NCBI GenBank assembly: GCA_964495085.1
Contig: CAZBUK010000088.1
Location: forward strand, 1-14,788
Length of the DNA stretch: 14,788 bases
Origin: CAZBUK01 sp964495085
GTDB taxonomy: Bacteria > Bacteroidota > Ignavibacteria > T3Sed10-11
Reading direction: 5' to 3'
A program made the position numbers and the translations under genes. Shown piece after piece: positions 7,464-14,469 of this stretch. Every line of letters begins with the position of its first letter. Positions within the stretch are counted from its first letter, which is position 1. The notes below the pieces were generated by a model. It worked only from the letters and a program-made list of their open reading frames with translations, searched no databases and was not told the origin of the DNA.

Positions 7464-8255
7464 TCAGGTTCCTTTAAACACCGGTTTTCGTTTCTCGACG
7501 AACGCGCGGGCGCCTTCCGCCCAATCCTCTGTTTGCATGCAGCGATAGAGCGCATCCGCCTCGGCCCTCAGAGCCTGCTCGATTTCGAGCCGGTTGTGCC
7601 GAAGAAGATGTTCCTTCGCTATTCCGAGCGGCAGAGGCGCTTTATCAGCAAGCTCAGCGGCGAGAACTGCCGTCTCTCTTTCGAGTTCGCTGTCCTCCAC
7701 GCATTTATAGATCATTCCGAGTCGCTCCGCCTCCGCTCCGTCGATCCGGCGTCCGAGATATATGAGCTCCCGCGCCTTGACGGTTCCGACAAGACCGGGG
7801 AGCAGATAGGTGACGCCTCCCCCGAGATAGGTGCCGATGCTTATTTCGGGAAAGCCGATCTCGGCTGATCGTTTCATAATCACAAAATCGCAGCTTAATG
7901 CCATCTCGGCGCCCGCTCCGAGTGCATATCCGTTCACCGCGGCGATGAAGGGTTTCGCCGACCGCTGGATCAGAAGGCAGATTTCCTGCTCTGTATTCGA
8001 GTAGGCTGTTATTTCATCTTCGGTACGTTGCTGCGCGTTATGCTCCTTCAGATCCGCACCGACACAGAATGCTCTTCCCTCGCCGGTGAGGACGATCACG
8101 CGAACATCCGCGTCAGCGAGGGCTTCGAGTAAATTCCGTTTCAGTTCGCCGTAGAGTTCCATCGTAACGGCATTCAATCGTTGCGGACGGTTGAAGCTGA
8201 AATAGTATACCCGATCGGATTTTCTGCCGATGATTAAATTATCCGACATATGCAT
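7464..8255 (-). CDS. Enoyl-CoA hydratase/isomerase (crotonase) family protein
   Basis: 263 residues, cytoplasmic. Typically adds water across the 2,3 double bond of an enoyl-CoA. Crotonase motifs are clear: LNAVTMEL, oxyanion-hole segment GRAFCVGADLKEH (60-72), and AAVNGYALGAGAEMALSCDF (105-124) with the second oxyanion Gly. By alignment from memory with rat mitochondrial hydratase, both catalytic glutamates are present: Glu117 in GAGAE and Glu137 in GFPEIS. This favours genuine hydratase activity over decarboxylase or dehalogenase relatives. Two ATGs compete for the start (8255 and 8249); the ribosome site is poor for both. The gene is first in a two-gene operon with the ADP-forming acyl-CoA synthetase. 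The pair suggests catabolism of an unsaturated or aromatic acyl-CoA with ATP recovery, or activation followed by hydration. It is divergent from phosphoenolpyruvate carboxylase. Confidence 0.93.
   Translation of the reverse strand: MHMSDNLIIGRKSDRVYYFSFNRPQRLNAVTMELYGELKRNLLEALADADVRVIVLTGEGRAFCVGADLKEHNAQQRTEDEITAYSNTEQEICLLIQRSAKPFIAAVNGYALGAGAEMALSCDFVIMKRSAEIGFPEISIGTYLGGGVTYLLPGLVGTVKARELIYLGRRIDGAEAERLGMIYKCVEDSELERETAVLAAELADKAPLPLGIAKEHLLRHNRLEIEQALRAEADALYRCMQTEDWAEGARAFVEKRKPVFKGT
7470..7475 (-). promoter_or_regulatory. Ribosome binding site of the acyl-CoA synthetase inside the hydratase end
   Basis: AAAGGA forms the Lys-Gly codons near the end of the hydratase and lies 7 bases before the synthetase ATG at 7462, with the hydratase TGA between them. 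The arrangement predicts translational coupling and fixes the synthetase start at 7462 rather than at in-frame codons further upstream. Confidence 0.6.
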
Positions 8256-8296
8256 GTATCCGGGATTGATGAGGGGCGACGATCAATTCTGTCTGT

Positions 8297-11218
8297 ATGT
8301 CAGGATCCGGGAACAACGCAGCGGATTATTCCCGAGTGATATATACTCCAGAATATAAAAAAAGCATATTCTATATACAAAGTGTATTCTTTGATTTTTT
8401 TTTCATACTTTCTGACATTTCAAAGACCGGACGGACATTGTCACGAAACGATAAATTAAAGCCTCTTAGAAACAATATACGGCTGCTCGGCAATCTCCTC
8501 GGCGAGGTCATTCTGGAACTCGAAGGGGAAGAGTTTTTCGAGCTTGAAGAATATATCCGGCTGACGGCTAAACAACTGCGAGAGAAATCCTCTGCCGCCA
8601 AATTGAGACGTCTCCGCGAGAAAATCGCTTCGCTCGACGTCGACACGCTCCAGAAGATCGTGCGGGCATTCTCTATCTATTTCCAGCTTTCAAACATTGC
8701 CGAGCAAAACCACCGGATCCACCGGAGGCAGCAGTATCGACTGAATCCCTCCTCCGAGCCGCAGCGCGGTTCGATAGAAGAGAGTATTAAAAAGTTCGCC
8801 GAACGGAAGGTGCCGGCTGAGGTTCTCGCCGAGACGATCGCGAAGCTGCATATCATGCCGGTATTCACCGCTCACCCCACAGAGGCGGTCAGGAGAACCG
8901 TCCTGCTAAAACATCTTCGCATCTGGAAAAACCTCGAAAAGCTCGGCCACCCGCAAATTTCGAAGGCGGAACGCGAATCGGTCGTCGCGGATATCCGGAG
9001 ACACATTATGAGTATTTGGGTGACTGACGAAGTGAGGATGTTCGATTTTCCGGTGCTCGACGAAGTTGCGAACGGGCTTCACTATTTCAGGGAGATACTT
9101 TTTGATACCGTGCCGGAGGTATACGAAGAGCTCGACCGCCAGCTCCGTAGATATTATCCCGGGTACAATTTTCAGATCCCCACATTCCTTCGTTTCGGCA
9201 GCTGGATCGGCGGCGACCGCGACGGCAATCCGTTCGTGACACCGGAAGTCACCCTCGCTGCGCTCCAGAAGCACATGACTACCGCCCTCGAACTCTACAT
9301 CCGCGCAGTCGATACGCTCTATCTCGAATACAGCGAATCGGAGGGACTTTTGCCCGTATCGGACGAATTAAAAAAATCCATCGAGTCCGATATCGAACAC
9401 GCACGGCATCTCGGCCTGAATGGCCTCCAGGTGAGGAATCCCGGAGAACTTCACAGACAGAAACTACGCCTGGTAAGAGAAAAACTGGCACAGATGCTCC
9501 AAACGGCCGGAACCGTACCTCCACCCTCCTCGTTCGCTTACCTGAGCGCCGATGAGTTTTTAGATGACCTGCTGCTCGTCGATGCAAGCCTCCGTAAAAC
9601 ACAAGCCCACCTCCTGGCGGACGGAACGCTCTCCAGAGTCATCAGACAGCTTCGCATTTTCGGGTTCCATCTCGCCACACTGGATATACGGCAGCACCGG
9701 GACGAGCATCGCACCGCAGTCACTGAACTCGTGGAACAGGTTTACCCCGGCTACGCGGCGATGAACGATGCAGATCGTTGCGCCGCCCTCGATGCCCTCT
9801 TCCAAAAAGAACTGCCCGGGAAACAGGATCTCTCGGAACAGACGGCGCAGATACTTGAAACATTTCATGTCATCGGCCGATGCCGGGAGTTCTTCGGCGC
9901 AAACAGCATCCGTACCTATATCGTGAGCATGACCGAACAGGCAAGCGACGTGCTTGAAGTCTTGTACCTGATGAAACTTTCGGGATTAGCGGAATTTGAA
10001 AACGAAACCGTTGTACGGAGCGCGCTCGATATCGCTCCCCTCTTTGAAACGGTCAATGACCTGCATCATGCGCCCGAAGTCATGGAATCGTTGTATAACA
10101 ATCGAATATATCGGAGCCATCTCGCCGCACGCGACAGCCGCCAGGAAATTATGATAGGGTATTCGGACAGCAGCAAAGACAGCGGTGTCGTATCCTCGTC
10201 ATGGGAATTGTACAAATCGCAGCGGCGGCTTTCCGATATTGCACAGGCTTACGGCATTCGGCTGCTCCTTTTCCATGGACGGGGAGGAACTGTCGGCCGC
10301 GGCGGGGGACCTTCTCATCAGGCGATACTCGGCCAGCCGGCAGGTACGGTGAATGGAAAAATCAAAATAACCGAACAGGGTGAAGTTATATCCCTCAAAT
10401 ACGCACATCCGGCCATCGCGCAGAGGACGCTCGAGCTCGATATATCCGCGGTTCTCCAGGTCACCATCCCCGCAGCATACGGGACGTTGACCGATGAACG
10501 CACCCACCCGGAATTGCAGCATGCTATGGACGCAATTGCGGACGCATCGCGAACCGAATACCGCTCGTTCATATACGGATCGCCGGATCTGCTTCGCTAT
10601 TACGAAGCGGCCACCCCGATTCATGAAATTTCGGAATTGCGGCTCGGCTCGAGACCGGCAAAGAGAAAGGGAAGCATGCACATCGAAGATTTACGTGCGA
10701 TACCTTGGGTCTTTGCCTGGATGCAGTCCAGACACATGATTCCGGGATGGTTCGGTGCGTACAAGGGATTCGAGCGCTACTTCGCAAAAAGCAGGAGAAA
10801 ATATACTGCCGTCCTCAGGAACGCATACCGCAACTGGTTCTTCTTCCGGGCGCTTATAGACAGTATGCAGATGATCATGGCGAAGGGTGATATCGGGATC
10901 GCGCGGTATTATGCGACTCTCGTGGAGGATGAAAAACTCAGGAAGAGATTATTCAACAAGATAGACCGGACCTTTCAGGCTACGCTGAAGGAACTCATCG
11001 GTATTTCAGGAGACCGCGAACTTCTCGGGAATAATCCTACATTGCAGCGGTCTATCCGTCTCCGGAATCCGTACGTCGATCCAATGAGCTATATTCAGGT
11101 AGAGTTATTGCGGCGCATACGGAGGGAAGAATTGTCGGAAGAGGAGTACAGACAACTGAAGCATGCGATCTTCCTTAGCATCAACGGAATAGCGGCTGGA
11201 CTGCGAAATACGGGGTAA
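8297..11218 (+). CDS. ppc: Phosphoenolpyruvate carboxylase
   Basis: Carboxylates phosphoenolpyruvate with bicarbonate to oxaloacetate, an anaplerotic cytoplasmic step. Full-length bacterial type, 973 residues from the ATG at 8297. Motifs in order: FTAHPTEAVRR with catalytic His193, GSWIGGDRDGNP (301-312), GYSDSSKDSG with Lys627 (621-630), HGRGGTVGRGG loop (660-670), SRPAKRKG (785-792) and the C-terminal GIAAGLRNTG. Compared from memory with the E. coli enzyme, the aspartate-inhibitor contacts appear kept (Lys863 in MAKGD, Arg923 in RLRN, Asn971 in RNTG), so feedback inhibition by aspartate or malate is likely. The start is uncertain. Family similarity begins near residue 50, and residues 1-47 include an unlikely Phe-rich stretch encoded by AT-rich DNA with promoter features. 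A TTG at 8438 would give 926 residues and is about equally likely. Neither start has a clear ribosome site. It converges on the next gene with about 100 bases between. Confidence 0.96.
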   Translation: MSGSGNNAADYSRVIYTPEYKKSIFYIQSVFFDFFFILSDISKTGRTLSRNDKLKPLRNNIRLLGNLLGEVILELEGEEFFELEEYIRLTAKQLREKSSAAKLRRLREKIASLDVDTLQKIVRAFSIYFQLSNIAEQNHRIHRRQQYRLNPSSEPQRGSIEESIKKFAERKVPAEVLAETIAKLHIMPVFTAHPTEAVRRTVLLKHLRIWKNLEKLGHPQISKAERESVVADIRRHIMSIWVTDEVRMFDFPVLDEVANGLHYFREILFDTVPEVYEELDRQLRRYYPGYNFQIPTFLRFGSWIGGDRDGNPFVTPEVTLAALQKHMTTALELYIRAVDTLYLEYSESEGLLPVSDELKKSIESDIEHARHLGLNGLQVRNPGELHRQKLRLVREKLAQMLQTAGTVPPPSSFAYLSADEFLDDLLLVDASLRKTQAHLLADGTLSRVIRQLRIFGFHLATLDIRQHRDEHRTAVTELVEQVYPGYAAMNDADRCAALDALFQKELPGKQDLSEQTAQILETFHVIGRCREFFGANSIRTYIVSMTEQASDVLEVLYLMKLSGLAEFENETVVRSALDIAPLFETVNDLHHAPEVMESLYNNRIYRSHLAARDSRQEIMIGYSDSSKDSGVVSSSWELYKSQRRLSDIAQAYGIRLLLFHGRGGTVGRGGGPSHQAILGQPAGTVNGKIKITEQGEVISLKYAHPAIAQRTLELDISAVLQVTIPAAYGTLTDERTHPELQHAMDAIADASRTEYRSFIYGSPDLLRYYEAATPIHEISELRLGSRPAKRKGSMHIEDLRAIPWVFAWMQSRHMIPGWFGAYKGFERYFAKSRRKYTAVLRNAYRNWFFFRALIDSMQMIMAKGDIGIARYYATLVEDEKLRKRLFNKIDRTFQATLKELIGISGDRELLGNNPTLQRSIRLRNPYVDPMSYIQVELLRRIRREELSEEEYRQLKHAIFLSINGIAAGLRNTG
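8352..8380 (-). promoter_or_regulatory. Predicted sigma70-like promoter of the hydratase-synthetase operon
   Basis: On the minus strand TTGTAT (8380-8375) and TATATT (8357-8352) are separated by 17 bases, predicting a start near 8345 and a leader of about 90 bases. The site lies in an AT-rich tract that would be coding if phosphoenolpyruvate carboxylase started at 8297, so it bears on that start choice. Confidence 0.4.
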
Positions 11219-11322
11219 GGGGCTTCGCCGCTATTTCGTTTCGATTTGTTTTCCCTGGATTATCGCCCGTTATTCAGACGGCAAATGACCCGATCGCCTC
11301 TTCACGATTGAACGGAATGTAC

Positions 11323-11862
11323 TTATAATGAGAAGAGTATACCGACGGAGATGACGTAAAAATCGCTGCGCGAAATTCCCCTGTCGGGAAAGTCTTCGAG
11401 CTCGTAATTCAGGAATACATACCGGATGTCGCCCGTGAGCTTCGTCGACTCACCAAACGGCAGCTCAACCCCGCCACCGAGATGCCAGCCAAATTCCTGT
11501 TCGGTATGTTTTACGGCCAATGGAAACCGATCGGGTTCGTACTCGAACGTTGTGTTGTACCAACCGGCTCCGACGGCTCCGTAAACGATCGGCAGCGGAT
11601 ATATAAGACCCGTCGCCATAACCGGCCAGCTCTTTACGGTCAATGCCCCGTCGTAATACTTTTCGCTCCGGTAGTGAATCGATCCCTCGACCCCGAGAGC
11701 TGGAGACAATCGGATCCGCACAGCCCCGCCGGCCATTACCTTCCCGGCATCCGCATCGCCAGATTTCTGGAATCCGAGCATAGGACCCAGGTCGATACCC
11801 TGACCCTTAACCGGATTTCCTGCTAACATACAAAGCAGCGTTAATACGATTGCATATCTCAT
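11323..11862 (-). CDS. Predicted outer-membrane beta-barrel protein (OMP_b-brl-like)
   Basis: 179 residues from the ATG at 11862, chosen because GGGAGGAG lies four bases upstream. The open frame runs 26 codons further, but through the terminator hairpin. The signal peptide is MRYAIVLTLLCMLAGNPVKGQ, with cleavage likely after KGQ. The mature part begins GIDLGPMLGFQKS and contains amphipathic strands such as GGAVRIRLSPALGVEGSIHY, GAVGAGWYNTTFEYE, FGWHLGGGVELPF and LTGDIRYVFLNYEL. It ends SDFYVISVGILFSL, typical of small eight-stranded barrels of the porin-like OMP_b-brl group. No specific function is visible. It is the last of five consecutive minus-strand envelope genes and is separated from the lipoprotein gene by a strong hairpin. 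Its expression may therefore depend on read-through or on a promoter I could not identify. Confidence 0.8.
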   Translation of the reverse strand: MRYAIVLTLLCMLAGNPVKGQGIDLGPMLGFQKSGDADAGKVMAGGAVRIRLSPALGVEGSIHYRSEKYYDGALTVKSWPVMATGLIYPLPIVYGAVGAGWYNTTFEYEPDRFPLAVKHTEQEFGWHLGGGVELPFGESTKLTGDIRYVFLNYELEDFPDRGISRSDFYVISVGILFSL

Positions 11863-11898
11863 AAGGCTCCTCCCTCTCCGATTCCGTACCAAAAGACG

Positions 11899-11933
11899 TA
11901 AACCGTCCCGCAACGAATCTGCGGGACGGTTTA
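11899..11933 (-). terminator. Strong hairpin between lipoprotein and beta-barrel genes, probable intrinsic terminator
   Basis: A perfect 14-bp stem (11899-11912 with 11920-11933) closes a 7-base loop. The core is CCGTCCCGCA/TGCGGGACGG. On the minus strand it begins 31 bases after the lipoprotein stop. The descending arm ends GGTTTA, followed by CGTCTTTTGG, a broken rather than continuous U tract. Termination or partial attenuation before the beta-barrel gene is likely; RNA stability is an alternative role. Confidence 0.75.
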
Positions 11934-11964
11934 GCCACACGTTATCGCTTGCAGTATTTTGCGG

Positions 11965-12351
11965 TTATATCGTCTCGTCTCCGTTGATGCTGTGACGAAG
12001 TTCTGCAAGTTTCTGGTCGAGCTTGGATTTGAAATCGTTCCATTCGTCGGCTGATGAATCCCGAAGATCTCCGAGATAACCGTTCAGCTCATCACGCATA
12101 TGCTGCAATTCATTGAGTTGCTTTTGTGCCTCTTCCGCCGTCTCCTCCGTGACATCGGTGGCTTCCGCCGCTTCCGCACGGATTTGCGCTATCTTCTGAT
12201 CGATGTCCATGATGAATTCATCGACCTTCTGAAGATATTCCTCCTTCTCCTGGGCGACCATCTGTTCTCTCTGCTCTCTGTTGTCCGAGCAGCCGATCAG
12301 AAGAACCGCGAGGAGCATGATGGCGATGAAAGAATATGTTGTTTTCTGCAT
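11965..12351 (-). CDS. Small coiled-coil lipoprotein
   Basis: 128 residues. The ribosome site CGGAGG about six bases before ATG is near ideal. MQKTTYSFIAIMLLAVLLIGC is a lipoprotein signal (lipobox LIGC, Cys21), so the mature protein is anchored to a periplasmic membrane leaflet. Residues about 24-120 are very rich in Glu, Gln, Lys and Ala with heptad-like spacing (REQREQMVAQEKEEYLQKV; AEEAQKQLNELQHMRDEL; FKSKLDQKLAELRHSI). The protein is therefore predicted to be almost entirely helical coiled coil, with a short break near the Thr-rich DVTEETAEE. It resembles stress-associated helical lipoproteins found beside small membrane proteins in other bacteria, but I cannot name the family. The neighbours on the same strand are a 49-residue membrane protein upstream and a beta-barrel downstream. 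Confidence 0.85.
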   Translation of the reverse strand: MQKTTYSFIAIMLLAVLLIGCSDNREQREQMVAQEKEEYLQKVDEFIMDIDQKIAQIRAEAAEATDVTEETAEEAQKQLNELQHMRDELNGYLGDLRDSSADEWNDFKSKLDQKLAELRHSINGDETI

Positions 12352-12431
12352 ACCAACCTCCGTTTATGTAGTAGATGTATGAATCAGTAAACGAACAGCG
12401 TGATTTAGAACGATCAAGTATTGTGAAAGCT

Positions 12432-12581
12432 CTACATCGGTCTGCGTCCCTGGATAATCCGTATTAAAATGGTCGCAACGGCGATCACCAGCAGCAGGTG
12501 CAGAAACCCGCCGAGCATATATCCACTGACCATACCAAGCAGCCACAAGACGAGTAAGATGGTGAATATGAACCAGAGCAT
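12432..12581 (-). CDS. 49-residue lmo0937-family membrane protein
   Basis: Only 49 codons, so easily missed by gene callers. It reads MLWFIFTILLVLWLLGMVSG, then a Gly-containing turn (YMLGGFLH), then LLLVIAVATILIRIIQGRRPM and a TAG stop. Two membrane helices and the MLW.IF.ILL.LWLLG...GG..H.LLVIA....LIRIIQGRRP pattern match the lmo0937/DUF5670 family of small membrane proteins, recalled from memory. The family is widespread, often near stress or envelope genes, and has no proven biochemical role. GGAGG lies 9 bases upstream of the ATG at 12581. It sits 66 bases after the TPR gene and 80 bases before the coiled-coil lipoprotein gene, on the same strand as both. Confidence 0.88.
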   Translation of the reverse strand: MLWFIFTILLVLWLLGMVSGYMLGGFLHLLLVIAVATILIRIIQGRRPM

Positions 12582-12647
12582 AATTCCGTCCCTCCGCATA
12601 GTGTATAGAACGAATACCGGTGTCCCGACGTAACGGTTGCATGATTC

Positions 12648-13379
12648 TTACAGGTCTCGGAGACTGCCGATTACGTCCGGATCAGTATCGATTTTTTCGC
12701 GCACCCGTTCATGGTTCGCTTCCGCTTTTTCGTATCCGGGATCGAGTTCCAGCGCCGCTGAATACGCATCAAGCGCTTTTTCGTACTCGCCGAGCATTTC
12801 CAAGGCGACCCCAAGATTGTTATGAAAAAACGGAACATCCGCTCTCTGTTCTATCGCTTGTTCAATAAGTGGAACTGCCTCTGCAAAGTCTTCTCGTTGA
12901 ATATATATTAATCCTAAATTATTCAACGCATAGGGATTCGGCCCTCCGATTTCAATGCTGCGTCCGTAGGCATCGATCGCTTCGTCGTTTCTGTCCATGG
13001 ATTGGTGCAACCTGCCGAGCACCATGTATGCCTCGGCGGAAACAGGATCTGTTTCGAGCGACTGCCCAATCAACTCTTCCGCGAGCTCATGATTCCCCGT
13101 CTCGAACGACGCTCTGGCGAGGTTCACCATTATCCTGACGTTTCCGGGATCATCTGCAAGCGCCTGCTCCAGATGTCCGACTGCAACATCGTATTCGCCG
13201 CTACCGAGCGCTTCCAGTCCAAGCTGGAAGTTATCTTTCTTTTTTCCTTCCTCGCTTTGTGCCGTTTTTCCGAGCTCCATCGGCTCTTGTATTCCGGGTA
13301 CCGGTAGACTGTTTGTCCCGAACACGACGGAAACGGGGACCAGCCAGGTCAGTACCATATATATAATCCGCCTTTGCAT
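12648..13379 (-). CDS. Exported TPR-repeat protein
   Basis: 243 residues. The N-terminus MQRRIIYMVLTWLVPVSVVFGTNS is a signal peptide or anchor, so the protein probably acts in the periplasm or at a membrane. After a polar linker, five tandem 34-residue tetratricopeptide repeats follow without gaps at about 47-80, 81-114, 115-148, 149-182 and 183-216. Each carries the usual pattern of small residues, for example ALNNLGLIYIQREDFAEAV and NNLGVALEMLGEYEKALDAY. A short charged C-terminal helix completes it. TPR arrays bind partner proteins; the partner is unknown, though neighbouring envelope genes are candidates. The upstream GGGAGGAAGG supports the start. No enzyme domain is present. Confidence 0.88.
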   Translation of the reverse strand: MQRRIIYMVLTWLVPVSVVFGTNSLPVPGIQEPMELGKTAQSEEGKKKDNFQLGLEALGSGEYDVAVGHLEQALADDPGNVRIMVNLARASFETGNHELAEELIGQSLETDPVSAEAYMVLGRLHQSMDRNDEAIDAYGRSIEIGGPNPYALNNLGLIYIQREDFAEAVPLIEQAIEQRADVPFFHNNLGVALEMLGEYEKALDAYSAALELDPGYEKAEANHERVREKIDTDPDVIGSLRDL

Positions 13380-13437
13380 AACGTTACCTTCCTCCCTTCT
13401 CCCAGACCACGCGACATAGTTACAGTTAATTGTGACT

Positions 13438-13543
13438 CCGGTCTGTACCGGTGAAAATACGTGCCGGCTCCTGTCCCTCAGCCAGAAGCCGGCAGCACGG
13501 AGTACCGACTCGCCTCAACCCTCAGCCCCACCAATCTCGGTAC
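13438..13543. other. Cluster of three hairpins in a 250-base intergenic region
   Basis: The gap between the TPR gene and the acidic secreted-protein gene (13380-13629) has no supportable gene. It does hold three inverted repeats in a row: CCGGT/ACCGG (13438-13451, loop 4), TGCCGGCT/AGCCGGCA (13462-13494, loop 17) and GTACCGA/TCGGTAC (13502-13543, loop 28). As RNA on the minus strand they could form a structured leader of the TPR gene or a termination region for the upstream gene. No long T-run follows. I matched it to no known riboswitch. Confidence 0.4.
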
Positions 13544-13629
13544 CCTTTTCGAATGGCCCGGTGGCTTTTGCACACGATATAATCTCAAATTCCGCGCAAT
13601 TGCCGGAGACATCGATGCAGTCGCGAGGA

Positions 13630-13986
13630 TTATTCCTCCTCGACAACCTCTAACAGGATCTCGCCCAGATCCGTGGCTTCGCCTTCATCGACGACTACAT
13701 CGTTGATCATCTTGGGTTTGTAACCCTCGGCCTCGGGATAGACCTCAATGCTGTAAGTCCCCGCTGCAAGACCGTCGACCAGGAATTCTCCTGTGTTTGC
13801 GTCGGTCGGGATCGATTCAATGGTCTCGCCGTCTTTGATCACGCTGACGGTGGAAGCGACGTTCACCGTTCCCGTTATCGAACCGTATTCCTCTTCCTCG
13901 TCCTGTGTCCCGGCAACGAGCAAGGGGGCGACCGCAAAGAGTATTGCGGCGATTCCGAGTGCGAAAATATTCTTCGTGTTCTTCAT
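13630..13986 (-). CDS. Small acidic secreted protein with carboxypeptidase-regulatory-like beta-sandwich domain
   Basis: 118 residues. AGGAGAGGTGAAGT before ATG gives a good ribosome site. MKNTKNIFALGIAAILFAVAPLLVAG is a signal peptide. It is followed by an acidic stretch TQDEEEEY and one beta-sandwich of about 80 residues starting GSITGTVNVASTVSVI. The features TDANTGEFLVDGLAAGTYSIEV, GYKPKMINDVVVDEGEATDLGEI and LLEVVEEE are the hallmarks of carboxypeptidase-D-regulatory-like/CnaB-type domains (G.I.G.V, then GL.AGTYSI.V). The catalytic Lys-Asn pair of isopeptide-forming domains is not evident. The mature protein is strongly negative and could bind cations. It has its own strong promoter and heads the run of five minus-strand envelope genes. 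Confidence 0.82.
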   Translation of the reverse strand: MKNTKNIFALGIAAILFAVAPLLVAGTQDEEEEYGSITGTVNVASTVSVIKDGETIESIPTDANTGEFLVDGLAAGTYSIEVYPEAEGYKPKMINDVVVDEGEATDLGEILLEVVEEE

Positions 13987-14024
13987 ACTTCACCTCTCCT
14001 CTGGTTGATGATTGGATCGTGTTG

Positions 14025-14054
14025 ATTATAAGGAATAACGAATTAGTATTTCAA
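14025..14054 (-). promoter_or_regulatory. Strong sigma70-like promoter of the acidic secreted-protein gene
   Basis: On the minus strand TTGAAA (14054-14049), an 18-base spacer and a perfect TATAAT (14030-14025) predict transcription from about 14018. The leader to the ATG at 13986 is about 30 bases and contains the ribosome site. This is the best promoter match in the window. Confidence 0.65.
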
Positions 14055-14066
14055 GGCGAAATTGGT

Positions 14067-14130
14067 ATGGGGTGCCGGCATCTTCCCTCGCCCGGCTCAG
14101 TCTGGCTTACCCCCCAATGAGGCACCCCAT
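14067..14130. repeat. Perfect 10-bp inverted repeat enclosing 44 bases
   Basis: ATGGGGTGCC (14067-14076) is exactly complementary to GGCACCCCAT (14121-14130). The enclosed 44 bases include a further GCCGG/CCGGC pairing possibility that competes with the outer stem. It lies just upstream of the predicted promoter of the acidic secreted-protein gene, so it is not in that transcript. There is no adjacent T-run on either strand. It may be a repetitive palindromic element, a remnant of a small mobile element, or part of an unrecognised RNA. Confidence 0.5.
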
Positions 14131-14469
14131 GTTCTCCCTTCTCAAGCACCATGGCATCCTATAGCTGTCACGCTCGTTCCTCAGAAATTTTATGGGTTTG
14201 CAGATATAGCGATCGAGAATTTGTTTTGCTTGCTGGTTTGGCTGCTCTGCAATTCCGTCGGAAGCAATAACTAAATTGCGCTGAGCTCATTGATGTGTGG
14301 CTGCTTACCTGTTAATAAAACTGAACAATGAAAGATAAGCCGTTTCTAATGTCTGAGGATATATATAACAATCATTGTGCCAAAGACGGAAAGCTATCTA
14401 TAACACATTGTTAATTAAAACCTTAAAGAAAGAAAGTTCTCTTACATATCTCAGGTAAATCTCACGCTT

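Noticed and set aside
13438..13600. Possible c-di-GMP or cobalamin riboswitch in the hairpin cluster
   Set aside because: The conserved core sequences of those riboswitches, as I remember them, are not present.
14062..14274. Plus-strand frame of about 70 codons with a hydrophobic end
   Set aside because: It starts inside the 10-bp inverted repeat region, has no ribosome site and shows no family pattern.
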